Shown here: piece by piece, positions 1-9,134 of the stretch
Layout: each line of letters opens with the position of its first letter
Position numbering within the stretch: position 1 is the stretch's first letter
NCBI GenBank assembly: GCA_029881255.1
Contig: JAOUMY010000001.1
Location: forward strand, 310,001 to 374,000
Reading direction: 5' to 3'
Source: Gammaproteobacteria bacterium
GTDB taxonomy: Bacteria; Pseudomonadota; Gammaproteobacteria; S012-40
DNA: 64,000 nt
Notes under the pieces: model-generated
Database searches by the model: none
What the model saw: the letters and a program-made list of their open reading frames with translations, nothing else
What the model was told of the DNA's origin: nothing
Made by a program: the position numbers and the translations under genes

Positions 1-421
1 TCTGCAGACGTGATGCAATATTGTGTTTATCGAGAGCACACACAAAACTGGAAGGGTTAACGCTGCTATCGTGCAAAATGCGCAAGTGCCCGCTGGCAAC
101 ATCGAGGAAGAAGTTTCGCAAACCCGGCTGATTGCTCATGATCTTTTGGATGACTGCGCGTGTTTTCGCATCGATATCTGCAATGATGTCGAGATCAGCC
201 TGAAATACACCTTGCTCTATCAACACCCTAATACCCTGTCTTTGAACAAATGTTATTAGAGCCGACTCATAATAGGAATCTTTCGCATTTGCAATTAAGG
301 TTGCATCTACAAAATCCACCACAATCGAGTCGTCGCCAAATTCTTGGCGCAACTGTTTTTCAAGATTCGCCGCCTTACGTGGCGTAGTAAGTCCATCAAG
401 TTCCAACACTAATTGCTGCAT
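1..421 (-). CDS. Hypothetical protein, partial (C-terminus off the left edge)
   Basis: An open frame of 140 codons runs leftwards from an ATG at 421-419 to the window edge without a stop, so the 3' end is missing. An in-frame TAA sits 30 nt upstream of the ATG at 454-452, and no strong ribosome binding site precedes the start. The visible protein begins MQQLVLELDG, is rich in charged and aliphatic residues and has no signal peptide or membrane helix. I do not recognise the family. It is divergent from the lipoprotein gene at 622, so the 422-621 gap probably holds promoters for both. Its length without a stop and its coding-like composition support it being real, while the opposite-strand frames here look like shadows. 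Confidence 0.55.
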   Translation of the reverse strand, partial: MQQLVLELDGLTTPRKAANLEKQLRQEFGDDSIVVDFVDATLIANAKDSYYESALITFVQRQGIRVLIEQGVFQADLDIIADIDAKTRAVIQKIMSNQPGLRNFFLDVASGHLRILHDSSVNPSSFVCALDKHNIASRLQ

Positions 422-551
422 ATTCGGTTTACCATTAATAGAAGTAATCGCTTACATCGCGTTTTTTTGCGAATCCTCTCAAACAATCATCACCAGAATG
501 CAGCAACCATACCCAATCTGGCGCATAATCTGCCTTATCAATTTCCAAATT

Positions 552-579
552 TTGTATTTCTAGAATTGATAGATATAAT
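552..579 (+). promoter_or_regulatory. Candidate sigma70-type promoter for the lipoprotein gene
   Basis: A perfect TATAAT occurs at 574-579, with a weak -35-like TTGTAT at 552-557 and a 16-nt spacer. It lies about 40 nt upstream of the ATG at 622. This is a motif match only, with no transcript evidence. Confidence 0.4.
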
Positions 580-621
580 GGCGAGTCCCTTTATTTAAGG
601 GACTAAATTCAGGATTCGCAT

Positions 622-2274
622 ATGTCATCACACAAGACATTAAACGCAGTGGCGCTAGGTGTGCTTTTAGCACTGGCAAATGGCTGCGCAACCAGCATCA
701 AGGAAATCAAGGCGTCTCCAGAGAAGGAAGATGTCGTGCGCCTTCAGGCCATGCCTACCAATGAGGCCATAATGGAGGCGGAAACCTATATTACCCGTTC
801 ACGTGAAAGCGAACTGGATTTCCTTACGCCCCAACATTTCGATCTCGCCACCCAGGCAATCACTGAAGCCAAGGATATGTTAGCGCAGAACCAGCCACGG
901 CAGCATGTCGTACAAAAGGTTGCTGTCGCAGAAGCCATGTTAAAAAACGGCGAGCGTGTTGCGCGTCAAATAAAGGCGACGCTTGCGGACGAACTGACGA
1001 TCAAATCCAATCTGGATGAGCTAAACGCCGGCGAGATATATCGTGGCGAATACGGCAGTCTGATTGCACGGCTAAACAACATAATTCGTCAGGTTGAAGA
1101 AGGTAAACGCGCCGAAAAAGAAGAACGCGAGAGTCTTCTCGCCGAGATGAGTAAGCTTGAAAAGAAATCCATCACATATAGTGCATTAAAAGAACCCAAA
1201 GAGATATTAAAGCGCGTTAAATACCGCGGCGGCGCCGAGCTTGCGCCACAGACCTATAACGAGGCGCTTGAGGTATATCGCAAGGCCGAAGAATTTATCA
1301 ATCTCAATCCTCACATGCGCGCAGCCGTCGAACAATTGTCAGATGAAGCGCTATTTGCCGCCAAAAGGGCTCTATATATAGTGGAAGAGGTCGCATCTCT
1401 CTCTCACAAAATCAGTATGTCTATGGAGCAGGTGGTACTTGATGAAGAATATCGGCTTTCGCGTGTCGCGCAGGCTTTGTCCACTCATGACGTGAGAGAC
1501 AATCCATTAGAGGTTCAATCAGAATTACTGGCGCGTTATGTTGAAGAGCTATCTACACAGCAGAAACGTCAGGAAGACCTGGTAATTGCCTTACGAGATA
1601 CCTTGATCAAGGTGAGAGATTCATCGACGCCGGAAGCAGTGAATGCCTCCATCCGCAAGTTAAAGAAGGAGAACGGCGAGTTGGTCGCCAAAGATGCGCT
1701 TTACTCGGCAAAAGTCTCGCAATTACAAGCAGAATTGGAAGCCAAGGAAAGCCAACTTGCGCTGACAAATAATAGGCTGGAGCGTACCGAAAAGGCATTA
1801 ACCATGTCCGAAATGGAAAGCCAGGCACTTAGCATGACGGTACAACAGCAAAAACAGCAGGCGGCAGAACTCAACACTCCTCCTCAGGCGGAAACACTCA
1901 CCAAAGAAAGTGCCAATGAAGAAGATAGTAACTCGCTAGCGGATGCCGATTCTGGTGAAGTCGCGAGTCAGGAAGTGGCCTTCGGAGACGAAGTAAGCGC
2001 ACCAACTGTAGAAAATACCGTTGAAGAGACAAATGAGGCTCCGCAAGCTATAGTCGAAAACGAAGTGGACGACGAGAGCAAGACAACTGAGCCAAACAAT
2101 CAAACAAGCCCACTTGCACCTGAACCAGTAGCCAGTGCACCTATAATTGATAAACCCGTCTCCGCTATCATTGCAGAATTAAACGCGGAAGAGCCCACCG
2201 CTGTTCAAGCAGACCCGGTTAAGACGTCCACCGAGCAAGCAGCAAAACCTGAAGCACTTGCTGCCGGCAATTAA
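622..2274 (+). CDS. Coiled-coil lipoprotein (DUF4398-like)
   Basis: A 550-residue envelope protein. The first 21 residues form a lipoprotein signal ending in ANGC, so Cys22 would be lipidated. Residues about 40-400 are highly charged and alpha-helical, rich in Glu, Lys, Ala and Leu in heptad-like spacing, with a strong coiled coil around 340-420. From about 430 to the end the chain is acidic, proline- and alanine-rich and low in complexity, probably disordered. The first helical part resembles the DUF4398 type of lipoprotein. ATG start at 622 follows a candidate promoter. The patatin-like gene starts 11 nt downstream, so the two are probably co-transcribed. A spacer or scaffold role between membrane and peptidoglycan would fit, but this is inference. 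Confidence 0.75.
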   Translation: MSSHKTLNAVALGVLLALANGCATSIKEIKASPEKEDVVRLQAMPTNEAIMEAETYITRSRESELDFLTPQHFDLATQAITEAKDMLAQNQPRQHVVQKVAVAEAMLKNGERVARQIKATLADELTIKSNLDELNAGEIYRGEYGSLIARLNNIIRQVEEGKRAEKEERESLLAEMSKLEKKSITYSALKEPKEILKRVKYRGGAELAPQTYNEALEVYRKAEEFINLNPHMRAAVEQLSDEALFAAKRALYIVEEVASLSHKISMSMEQVVLDEEYRLSRVAQALSTHDVRDNPLEVQSELLARYVEELSTQQKRQEDLVIALRDTLIKVRDSSTPEAVNASIRKLKKENGELVAKDALYSAKVSQLQAELEAKESQLALTNNRLERTEKALTMSEMESQALSMTVQQQKQQAAELNTPPQAETLTKESANEEDSNSLADADSGEVASQEVAFGDEVSAPTVENTVEETNEAPQAIVENEVDDESKTTEPNNQTSPLAPEPVASAPIIDKPVSAIIAELNAEEPTAVQADPVKTSTEQAAKPEALAAGN

Positions 2275-2285
2275 AGCGACAACGA

Positions 2286-3221
2286 TTGGCCGATCAGCAA
2301 CCCCGAATTGGACTGGCACTCGGTAGCGGCTCTGCACGGGGCTGGTCACACATCGGTGTCATCCGCGAACTCCAGGACATGGGAATCGAACCGGAGATAG
2401 TATGCGGCACTTCGATAGGCTCTCTGGTTGGAGCAGCTCTGGTCAAAGGTGATCTTGACCGCCTCGAACGCTGGGCGCAGCAACTCACCAAATCCAGCCT
2501 GATAAAATTTCTCGACCTCTCGCTATTAACCGGTGGCGGTTTCATTGAAGGCAACAAATTATTTGAATTTCTCAGTCAACATCTGGGCGATATCGCCATA
2601 GAAGAACTCGAAAAGCCTTTTGCCGCAGTCGCCTGTAATCTCGGCACCGGACAGGAAGTGTGGTTTCAAAAAGGTTCTTTATTTGATGCCGTAAGAGCGT
2701 CCTCCGCTCTACCTGGACTGTTTACCCCCGTTCAATATCAAGACACCTGGCTAGTAGATGGGGGCTTAGTGAATCCCGTACCTATCTCAGTGTGTCGCGC
2801 ACTCGGCGCTGAAAAAATCATAGCTGTAAATCTAAACGGCGACATTGTTGGCAAACACATGCCGCGTAAAAATAATATTCCCAACCTGCCAAGCTCCATC
2901 GATCACGACAAGGAAACCGGCATGTTGCAACAGTGGATGAAAAGCCTACGCGACCGGGCAAACCACATGGTCAACAACCACTTCGATGAACACACCGAAG
3001 CACCAGGTTTGTTTGATGTTATGGCTGGATCAATAAACATCATGCAAGATCGCATCACGCGCAGCCGCATGGCTGGAGATCCGCCGGATGTCATCATTAG
3101 TCCGCGCCTGTCACATCTTGGATTAATGGAATTTGATCGCGTCGATGAAGCCGTTGAAGCTGGACGCAAAGCTGTACGTGCGCAGAAAAGTGTTATCGAG
3201 GAATTGGTCAAATCACTATGA
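2286..3221 (+). CDS. rssA: Patatin-like phospholipase, RssA/RssA-like family
   Basis: A 311-residue serine acyl hydrolase of the patatin family. The oxyanion-hole glycine motif GSGSARG is at 13-19, the nucleophile elbow GTSIG at 41-45 puts the catalytic serine at 43, and the dyad aspartate is Asp158 in DGGLVNP. No signal peptide is present, so it should act in the cytoplasm or at the inner face of the membrane. Length and motif layout match the RssA/NTE group of bacterial patatins. The start is a TTG at 2286, 11 nt after the lipoprotein stop, and the 3' end overlaps the next ATG by 4 nt, indicating translational coupling. Substrate is unknown; phospholipids or lysophospholipids are likely for the family. 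Confidence 0.85.
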   Translation: MADQQPRIGLALGSGSARGWSHIGVIRELQDMGIEPEIVCGTSIGSLVGAALVKGDLDRLERWAQQLTKSSLIKFLDLSLLTGGGFIEGNKLFEFLSQHLGDIAIEELEKPFAAVACNLGTGQEVWFQKGSLFDAVRASSALPGLFTPVQYQDTWLVDGGLVNPVPISVCRALGAEKIIAVNLNGDIVGKHMPRKNNIPNLPSSIDHDKETGMLQQWMKSLRDRANHMVNNHFDEHTEAPGLFDVMAGSINIMQDRITRSRMAGDPPDVIISPRLSHLGLMEFDRVDEAVEAGRKAVRAQKSVIEELVKSL

Positions 3222-3856
3222 GTCAAATAGCAGAACAACGCATTAGCATATCCGGGCCGGCAGGCACGCTTGAGGCTGTTGTCTCTATTCCGGAAGAATA
3301 TAACCAGTTTCATGCTGTCAGCGTGGTCTGTCATCCGCACCCACTACATGGCGGCACAATGGACAACAAGGTCGCGCACACCCTAGCCAAAGCATTTAAT
3401 TCGCTAAATGTTCCCGCAATACGTTTTAATTTTCGTGGCGTCGGCAAGAGCACAGGACAGTTTGCCGAGGCAATTGGCGAGACCGAGGATGCGCTTGCCG
3501 TCATTCACTACGCTCAATCTCAGTTTCCAGATCACGATATCTGGTTAGGCGGATTTTCTTTTGGGGCATATATCGCATTACGCGTGTCGCAACAAATTGA
3601 ACTGGCGCAGTTAATTACTGTTTCTCCAGCTGTGAATCTTTACGCATTGGACGACTACCGTTCGCCGACCTGTCCCTGGCTGTTGATTCAGGGTGAGGAC
3701 GATGAAATTGTGCCGGTCGAAAGCGTTAAAACCTGGGCAGACCAGGTGCAACCACCTCCGCAACTTCATCTAATGCCAGAAACCGGACATTTTTTTCACG
3801 GTCGCCTAATCGATCTGCGGGACGCTATTATTCATCACCTGGAACAGACTACTTAG
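3218..3856 (+). CDS. Alpha/beta hydrolase (COG2945-type)
   Basis: A 212-residue cytoplasmic alpha/beta hydrolase. The N-terminal motif CHPHPLHGGTMDNK at about 38-51 is typical of the small COG2945 hydrolases. The nucleophile elbow GFSFG at 112-116 gives Ser114, an acidic residue lies in QGEDDEIVP near 164, and His191 in TGHFFHG completes the triad. The ATG overlaps the patatin stop (ATGA), so it is probably translated from the same message. The family is broadly esterase-like, and the natural substrate is not known. Pairing with a patatin suggests a lipid or ester clean-up role, which is inference. Confidence 0.85.
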   Translation: MSQIAEQRISISGPAGTLEAVVSIPEEYNQFHAVSVVCHPHPLHGGTMDNKVAHTLAKAFNSLNVPAIRFNFRGVGKSTGQFAEAIGETEDALAVIHYAQSQFPDHDIWLGGFSFGAYIALRVSQQIELAQLITVSPAVNLYALDDYRSPTCPWLLIQGEDDEIVPVESVKTWADQVQPPPQLHLMPETGHFFHGRLIDLRDAIIHHLEQTT

Positions 3857-3869
3857 TGGAGCCTCTTAT

Positions 3870-4196
3870 ATGACACTGCTTTGCGCTATGAGTGAATTAC
3901 AGGAAAACACGCCACGCGGATTCAGCCTGGGTGACGATCCCGATACCCAAGATGTGTTTCTGATTAAGCGCGATGGTCAGGTATATGCCTTTAAGAACAG
4001 CTGTCCGCATACCGGCGCTACCATGAATTGGTTGCCAGACGCTTTCATGGATATGGAAGGGTTTTATATCCAGTGTTCCATTCATGGCGCCTTGTTTAAC
4101 GTCGAAGATGGTTTGTGCGTGAGAGGTCCATGCGTCAACCAAAGCCTGACGCCGGCCACCATACGCATCGAAAACCAACAGATTTTTCTTGACTGA
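3870..4196 (+). CDS. Rieske [2Fe-2S] protein
   Basis: A stand-alone 108-residue Rieske ferredoxin domain. The cluster ligands are visible as C45-x-H47 in CPHTG and C69-x-x-H72 in CSIHG. There is no signal peptide or membrane anchor, so it is soluble and cytoplasmic, like Rieske-type electron carriers rather than the bc1 Rieske subunit. A GGAG ribosome site sits a few bases ahead of the ATG. It follows the hydrolase by 13 nt. Which oxygenase or reductase it serves cannot be seen here; no oxygenase is encoded nearby. Alternatively it may be a regulatory Rieske protein. Confidence 0.85.
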   Translation: MTLLCAMSELQENTPRGFSLGDDPDTQDVFLIKRDGQVYAFKNSCPHTGATMNWLPDAFMDMEGFYIQCSIHGALFNVEDGLCVRGPCVNQSLTPATIRIENQQIFLD

Positions 4197-4287
4197 CAAA
4201 ACTACAGTCTTCAGGATGAAATAATCTAGCGATAGTGATATTAGGCCCGAACACGGAGAAACAAAATTAACGTAAAAGGATAAGAAA

Positions 4288-5580
4288 TTGTCTCGTGACT
4301 ACCAACACATCAATCCCTACATCCAGGCCCTGCTAAATGATATCGGACCTGAAAAACTCCACCAGCAATTATCCCCCAAGCATCATGAATCGCCACCACA
4401 CATCGCTCACCGGCCTAATTGCGACATCGACGGTGTCAATGCACGATGGTGTCAGCTAAATGTCGATGAGCACGCCAAAGCACAGTTGTTAGATGCACAA
4501 ACTATCGCGCAACTACCGGTATTCGAACACAACATTGAAAACCTTATCGGAACAGTAAAGTTACCTGTAGGACTTGCCGGTCCGCTGCGTGTCAACGGAA
4601 TGTTTGCGCAAGGTGATTATTATATCCCCCTGGCCACAAGTGAAGCGGCCCTGGTCGCATCATATAGTCGTGGTGCGGTATTAATCAGTAAGGCCGGGGG
4701 TTGTTCGTCAATGTTACTCAGCGAGGGAGTTAGCCGCGCACCCGCGTTTGCATTCGCAAACATTATAGAAGCTGGCGAGTTTGTGCGCTGGGCAGTACAA
4801 CAGGTGGACACGTTTAAATCGATAGCAGAAACCACCAGTAGACACGCAAAACTGAGTGATATGCGTGTAACTGTCGAGGGAAATCATGTTTACCTCGGTT
4901 TTGAATATTTAACTGGTGATGCTGCTGGACAAAACATGGTGACGATTGCGACTGACGCAGTGGTACAACATATCGCGCAACACAGCCCGACTAAACCGCA
5001 ATACTTTTTTGTCGAGGGAAACTTGTCCGGCGACAAAAAGGCCAGCGCCTTGTCTTTCCTGTCGGTACGCGGAAAAAAAGTCAGCGCTGAGGTCACCTTG
5101 CCGGAAAAACTCGTGCGTGCGGTTTTACACACCACCCCGAAGCAAATGGTTGACTACTGGCGCATGTCGGCGATCGGTGGTGTATTGAGTGGCACCATCG
5201 GTGTACAGGGACATTACGCCAACGGACTCGCTGCTTTATATATTGCCTGTGGCCAGGACGCCGCCTGTGTCTCTGAATCTGCGGTTGGTGTCACACGTAT
5301 GGAAGTGACCGACAACAATGAACTATATGCATCGGTAACATTGCCCAATCTTATCGTTGGCACGGTTGGCGGTGGAACGAAATTACCCAGCCAGAAGGCC
5401 TGTCTGGATATTATGGGTTTAGCGGGACATGGTCACGCACGAGCCTTTGCCGAGGTTTGCGCGAGTCTCGCCTTAGCCGGTGAACTTTCCATCATCGGCG
5501 CATTAACGGCGGGACACTTCACCAGCGCCCATCAACGACTCGCACGCGGTGATGCAACAGGGAAAGCGGACGATAAATGA
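4288..5580 (+). CDS. hmgR: Hydroxymethylglutaryl-CoA reductase (class I-like)
   Basis: A 430-residue HMG-CoA reductase, which reduces HMG-CoA to mevalonate with a nicotinamide cofactor. All four catalytic residues of the family can be placed: Glu119 in ATSEA, the lysine in GDKKAS (249-251), Asp324 in CGQDAAC and His415 in AGHFTSAHQ. ENLIGTVKLPVGLAGPL (84-100) and TGDAAGQNM are also conserved. These motifs resemble class I (archaeal/eukaryotic) more than the Pseudomonas mevalonii class II. There is no membrane domain. The start is TTG at 4288 behind an AAAGGA ribosome site. It opens a seven-gene coupled cluster; its stop overlaps the next ATG. No other mevalonate-pathway gene lies in the window, which is unusual because most gammaproteobacteria use the MEP route. 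Confidence 0.93.
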   Translation: MSRDYQHINPYIQALLNDIGPEKLHQQLSPKHHESPPHIAHRPNCDIDGVNARWCQLNVDEHAKAQLLDAQTIAQLPVFEHNIENLIGTVKLPVGLAGPLRVNGMFAQGDYYIPLATSEAALVASYSRGAVLISKAGGCSSMLLSEGVSRAPAFAFANIIEAGEFVRWAVQQVDTFKSIAETTSRHAKLSDMRVTVEGNHVYLGFEYLTGDAAGQNMVTIATDAVVQHIAQHSPTKPQYFFVEGNLSGDKKASALSFLSVRGKKVSAEVTLPEKLVRAVLHTTPKQMVDYWRMSAIGGVLSGTIGVQGHYANGLAALYIACGQDAACVSESAVGVTRMEVTDNNELYASVTLPNLIVGTVGGGTKLPSQKACLDIMGLAGHGHARAFAEVCASLALAGELSIIGALTAGHFTSAHQRLARGDATGKADDK

Positions 5581-6479
5581 ATCGATGGTGGATATATCAA
5601 CGTGAACGATTTCCGCTACTTGCGCACAGCCTGTTAATCCTGGTTTTTAGCGCCTCCGCTGTCACGTACTCGATAATGATTTCAGAAGGAAGTCGCGAGT
5701 TTGCGTGGAGCGCATTGGCACTTTCATTTCTGTCCAGCCTGATTTTTTTTATGTTGCTGCGTATCGCCGATGAGTTTAAGGACTATGAAGACGATCTCGC
5801 CTATCGACCCTATCGCCCTGTTCCAAGAGGACTGGTAAGTCTAAAAGAACTGGGTGGCATTGGCATGCTCATTATTGTTGTGCAACTTGCGGCCGCAATC
5901 GTGTATCAACAAAAGCTTTTACCTTATTTGATTTTTACCTGGATCTATTTTGCGTTAATGAGCAAAGAGTTTTTTGTGCATGAGTGGTTAAAACGTCATG
6001 CACTGGCTTACCTTTTTAGTCATATGTTGATCATGCCCTTGATCGCCTTGTATGCAACCGGCTTCGACTGGATACGCACTGATGCTGTACCGCCCCAGAA
6101 CATTATCTTTTTTCTTGCACTGAGCTTCGTCAACGGCATCGTGTTAGAGATAGGACGCAAGATACGCGCGCCTGAAAGCGAGGAGACCGGCGTTGAAACC
6201 TATTCCTTTTTGTGGGGCGCACACGTCGCGGTTTATGCATGGATTGCGACGATATTGATCGCACTTCTTATCGTCGCGCTTGCGGGTGCCGAACTCGATT
6301 ATTTGGTGCCGTCATTACTCTTAGGCGGAATGTTGTCAGTCACCTGCATTTCCGCCGGTTTAAAGTTTCTGAAAAATATGACGCCGGAATCGTCAAAAAA
6401 GATCGAAAATATGTCTGGCATCTGGATATTGATGTCATACCTGACGATCGGACTCATTCCTTATATTTGGCAACAATAG
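5577..6479 (+). CDS. UbiA-family membrane prenyltransferase
   Basis: A 300-residue polytopic membrane protein with about eight hydrophobic segments. The first aspartate-rich motif is at 65-73 (DEFKDYEDD) followed by RPYRPVPRG, and the second polar loop is at 191-210 (EIGRKIRAPE, then an acidic stretch). These are the places where UbiA enzymes bind Mg-diphosphate, although the sequence departs from the NDxxD consensus of UbiA proper. It should transfer a prenyl group from a prenyl diphosphate to an acceptor in the membrane. The ATG overlaps the HMGR stop (ATGA) and the next gene starts directly after its stop. The prenyl donor could derive from mevalonate made by the neighbour; acceptor unknown. 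Confidence 0.8.
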   Translation: MNRWWIYQRERFPLLAHSLLILVFSASAVTYSIMISEGSREFAWSALALSFLSSLIFFMLLRIADEFKDYEDDLAYRPYRPVPRGLVSLKELGGIGMLIIVVQLAAAIVYQQKLLPYLIFTWIYFALMSKEFFVHEWLKRHALAYLFSHMLIMPLIALYATGFDWIRTDAVPPQNIIFFLALSFVNGIVLEIGRKIRAPESEETGVETYSFLWGAHVAVYAWIATILIALLIVALAGAELDYLVPSLLLGGMLSVTCISAGLKFLKNMTPESSKKIENMSGIWILMSYLTIGLIPYIWQQ

Positions 6480-9134
6480 ATGAAGAATAGCTATTTCCTC
6501 TTTCCATCGCTGCAGGATGATACTTCGAGATACGGCGGCAAGGCCGCGGCGCTTAACCGTTTGTCACGCTACGGACTACCTATACCTGCCTGGTGCGTGG
6601 TCAGCACTCATGCCTTCTTCGATGCGCTATCAGATATTTCCATTGAGGAATTTCAACACCTGAGCGACTGGAAGAATATTGCGACCCAACTCGACAAACT
6701 TACACCACCCGCATCATTTGAAGATGAGTTACAGGAAGCACTCGAGCACAGCTTTCCGAACGAATGCCAGTACTTCGCAGTTCGTTCCTCTGCGGCAGAT
6801 GAAGACGGTAGCCAGCATTCCTTTGCCGGCCAATTGGAAAGCTTTTTATATATTCCACGTTCAGAGCTCGTAACACACATCATAAAAGTATGGCGTTCTG
6901 GATTCAGTGAACATTTATTGCGCTATCGACGTGAGCGGGGACTTGAAGGCTCGCCATCACCTCCTGCGGTATTGATTCAACAAATGTTACGGGCAGAAAC
7001 CGCCGGTGTTGCCTTTGGCGCCGATCCAGTTAGTGGACGCCGTGATGTTTCCGTCATTTCAGCTGTTTATGGGCTGGGTCATATACTGGTGTCGGGTGAT
7101 GTCGATGCAGACAGCTATCGCATTGACCAGCAGGGCAAGGTGTTAGAACAGACGGTGTGTACCAAAACGCACGCATACCAATTTGATGAACAGACACGCC
7201 AGATTGCTCAAACACCGGTTGCAAGTGACCTGAAGAACGTCGCCTGCCTCAGACCACCGCAAATATCAGAGATTCAGACCCTATTAGGGCGCGTAAACGA
7301 GATTTTTCAGCGTCCACAAGATATCGAGTGGGCGTATGAGAATGGAAAACTCTTTTTACTCCAGTCTCGTCCAATTACGTCTCTCAGCGCCATGCCAGAC
7401 CCGGGAGGCGAAACCCGCATCTGGGACAATAGCAATATCGCCGAAAGCTATAACGGCGTAACCACACCGCTAACATTTTCTTTTGCCCGCAGTGCGTATG
7501 AGGAAGTTTATCGTCAATTCTGCCGCCTCATGAGCGTACCCGCAAACACCATTAATTCCTGCGGCAATGTGTTTCGCAATATGTTGGGGCTGATACAGGG
7601 GCGTATCTATTACAATTTGATCAACTGGTATCGACTACTTTCCCTACTCCCCGGCTTCAAGATGAACCGTCGTTTTATGGAACAAATGATGGGAGTGAAA
7701 GAAGGAATACCTGACGAGTTCATCAACATAGAAAAGCCCGGATCAGCGGAGAAATTTTTCGATAGCGTGAGATTTCTGCGCACGCTGCTAATGCTGTTTT
7801 TTAATCATCTTAGTTTACCCAAAAAAATCGATGCGTTTTACCAACGCCTTAACCGTGCGCTCGCTCTTAGCAGCGAGGAATTGAAACGACAGCACCTAGA
7901 CGAATTGGCCAAACACTATCGCGAACTGGAGGCAGCGTTGTTGACGCGTTGGGATGCTCCCTTGATCAACGACTTTTATGCCATGATTTTTTACGGTGCG
8001 CTCAAAAGTCTCTCGAGCAAATGGTGTAATGACGAGGGCGGCAATTTACACAATGAACTATTACAGGATCAGGGCGGTATTATTAGTGCCGAGCCTGCAC
8101 AACGGGTTTGTGAAATGGCGGCGCTGGTACAAGGCCAACAGCAGCTGATTGAAACTCTGGAGGCTGTCACGCCCTACAATATCGAGCAGTCACTTTCCGA
8201 CTGGCCGGAGTTTTACACGCTTTATTCGGCTTATCTGCGCAAATTTGGTGATCGCTGCGTCGATGAATTAAAACTCGAGAGTGAGACGCTCAATGACAAT
8301 CCTCTCTCACTCATACGTTCCGTCGTCGCACTCGCTCGACGTGATCCACCGGTTACCCCCAATTCAGAATCGAAAAAAAACAACAATGAACGATGGAAGG
8401 ATCACATAGGAAACAAGCCGATCAAACGACGCCTGTTTGCCTGGGTTTTACGCAATGCGCGAGCGCGTGTACGAGATCGGGAAAATCTGCGCTTCGAGCG
8501 CACCCGCGTATTTGGTCGCGTGAGGAGCCTATTTGTCGAGATCGGTAAGCGACTTTATGCGGAAGGTGTTTTGCTGCATCCACGCGATGTCTTTTATCTC
8601 AGCGTCGAAGAAAGTCTGGGGTTCATCGAAGGAACGGCCATTTCCACCCAGTTGGCGGAACTCGCGCAACTGCGGCGCAGAGAGTTTGAACACTATTCTA
8701 CACAGGCGGTGCCTGCAGATCGTTTTGATACCAAGGGCGCTGTTTATATCGGCAACTCTTTTGTTCCACCACACCAGGCAAGCTTTGATCAACACGCTTC
8801 GCAACATGCCGGTACCGGTTGTTGTCCCGGCATTGTTCGCGGCAGGGTCCGCGTCATCACTGATCCACGCAGTCAGACACTTGAGGCAGGCGAAATCCTG
8901 GTCGCGGAACGCACCGATCCAGGTTGGATTATGTTGTTCGCCTCTGCCTCCGGTTTATTGGTCGAACGCGGCAGTCTGTTGTCTCACGCAGCTATCGTTG
9001 CCAGGGAGATGAGTATTCCGGCGATCGTCGCGATTGAGGATGTAACAAAGTGGTTAAAGAGCGGAGACCTGGTCGAGTTCGACGGCACCACAGGAAAGAT
9101 CTGGAAGCTAGAGGAAGCAGAACATGTCGAGTGA
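6480..9134 (+). CDS. PEP-synthase/rifampicin-phosphotransferase-like enzyme
   Basis: An 884-residue dikinase-fold enzyme. Residues about 1-310 form the ATP-grasp domain (YGGKAAALNRL near 18, FAVRSSAADEDG near 98, and DIEWAYENGKLFLLQSRPI at the end). Residues about 315-750 are a helical substrate domain starting WDNSNIAESYNGVTTPLTFS. The C-terminal swivelling domain carries the phosphohistidine His836 in GSLLSHAAIVARE. This order and length match rifampicin phosphotransferase rather than true PEP synthase, which has a TIM barrel. Such enzymes move the beta-phosphate of ATP through His to a hydroxyl of a small molecule. The ATG follows the UbiA stop without a gap, and the end overlaps the next gene by 11 nt. 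An antibiotic-resistance role is possible, but its place in a lipid-type cluster suggests a biosynthetic alcohol substrate. Confidence 0.82.
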   Translation: MKNSYFLFPSLQDDTSRYGGKAAALNRLSRYGLPIPAWCVVSTHAFFDALSDISIEEFQHLSDWKNIATQLDKLTPPASFEDELQEALEHSFPNECQYFAVRSSAADEDGSQHSFAGQLESFLYIPRSELVTHIIKVWRSGFSEHLLRYRRERGLEGSPSPPAVLIQQMLRAETAGVAFGADPVSGRRDVSVISAVYGLGHILVSGDVDADSYRIDQQGKVLEQTVCTKTHAYQFDEQTRQIAQTPVASDLKNVACLRPPQISEIQTLLGRVNEIFQRPQDIEWAYENGKLFLLQSRPITSLSAMPDPGGETRIWDNSNIAESYNGVTTPLTFSFARSAYEEVYRQFCRLMSVPANTINSCGNVFRNMLGLIQGRIYYNLINWYRLLSLLPGFKMNRRFMEQMMGVKEGIPDEFINIEKPGSAEKFFDSVRFLRTLLMLFFNHLSLPKKIDAFYQRLNRALALSSEELKRQHLDELAKHYRELEAALLTRWDAPLINDFYAMIFYGALKSLSSKWCNDEGGNLHNELLQDQGGIISAEPAQRVCEMAALVQGQQQLIETLEAVTPYNIEQSLSDWPEFYTLYSAYLRKFGDRCVDELKLESETLNDNPLSLIRSVVALARRDPPVTPNSESKKNNNERWKDHIGNKPIKRRLFAWVLRNARARVRDRENLRFERTRVFGRVRSLFVEIGKRLYAEGVLLHPRDVFYLSVEESLGFIEGTAISTQLAELAQLRRREFEHYSTQAVPADRFDTKGAVYIGNSFVPPHQASFDQHASQHAGTGCCPGIVRGRVRVITDPRSQTLEAGEILVAERTDPGWIMLFASASGLLVERGSLLSHAAIVAREMSIPAIVAIEDVTKWLKSGDLVEFDGTTGKIWKLEEAEHVE

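Noticed and set aside
622-4196. Extending the lipid cluster upstream to include the patatin, hydrolase and Rieske genes
   Set aside because: A 91-nt gap and a separate TTG start with its own ribosome site precede HMGR, so common membership is not supported, though it is not excluded.
8533-9012. 159-residue frame in another frame within the RPH-like gene
   Set aside because: Overlaps the conserved His domain of the real protein and has no start signal.
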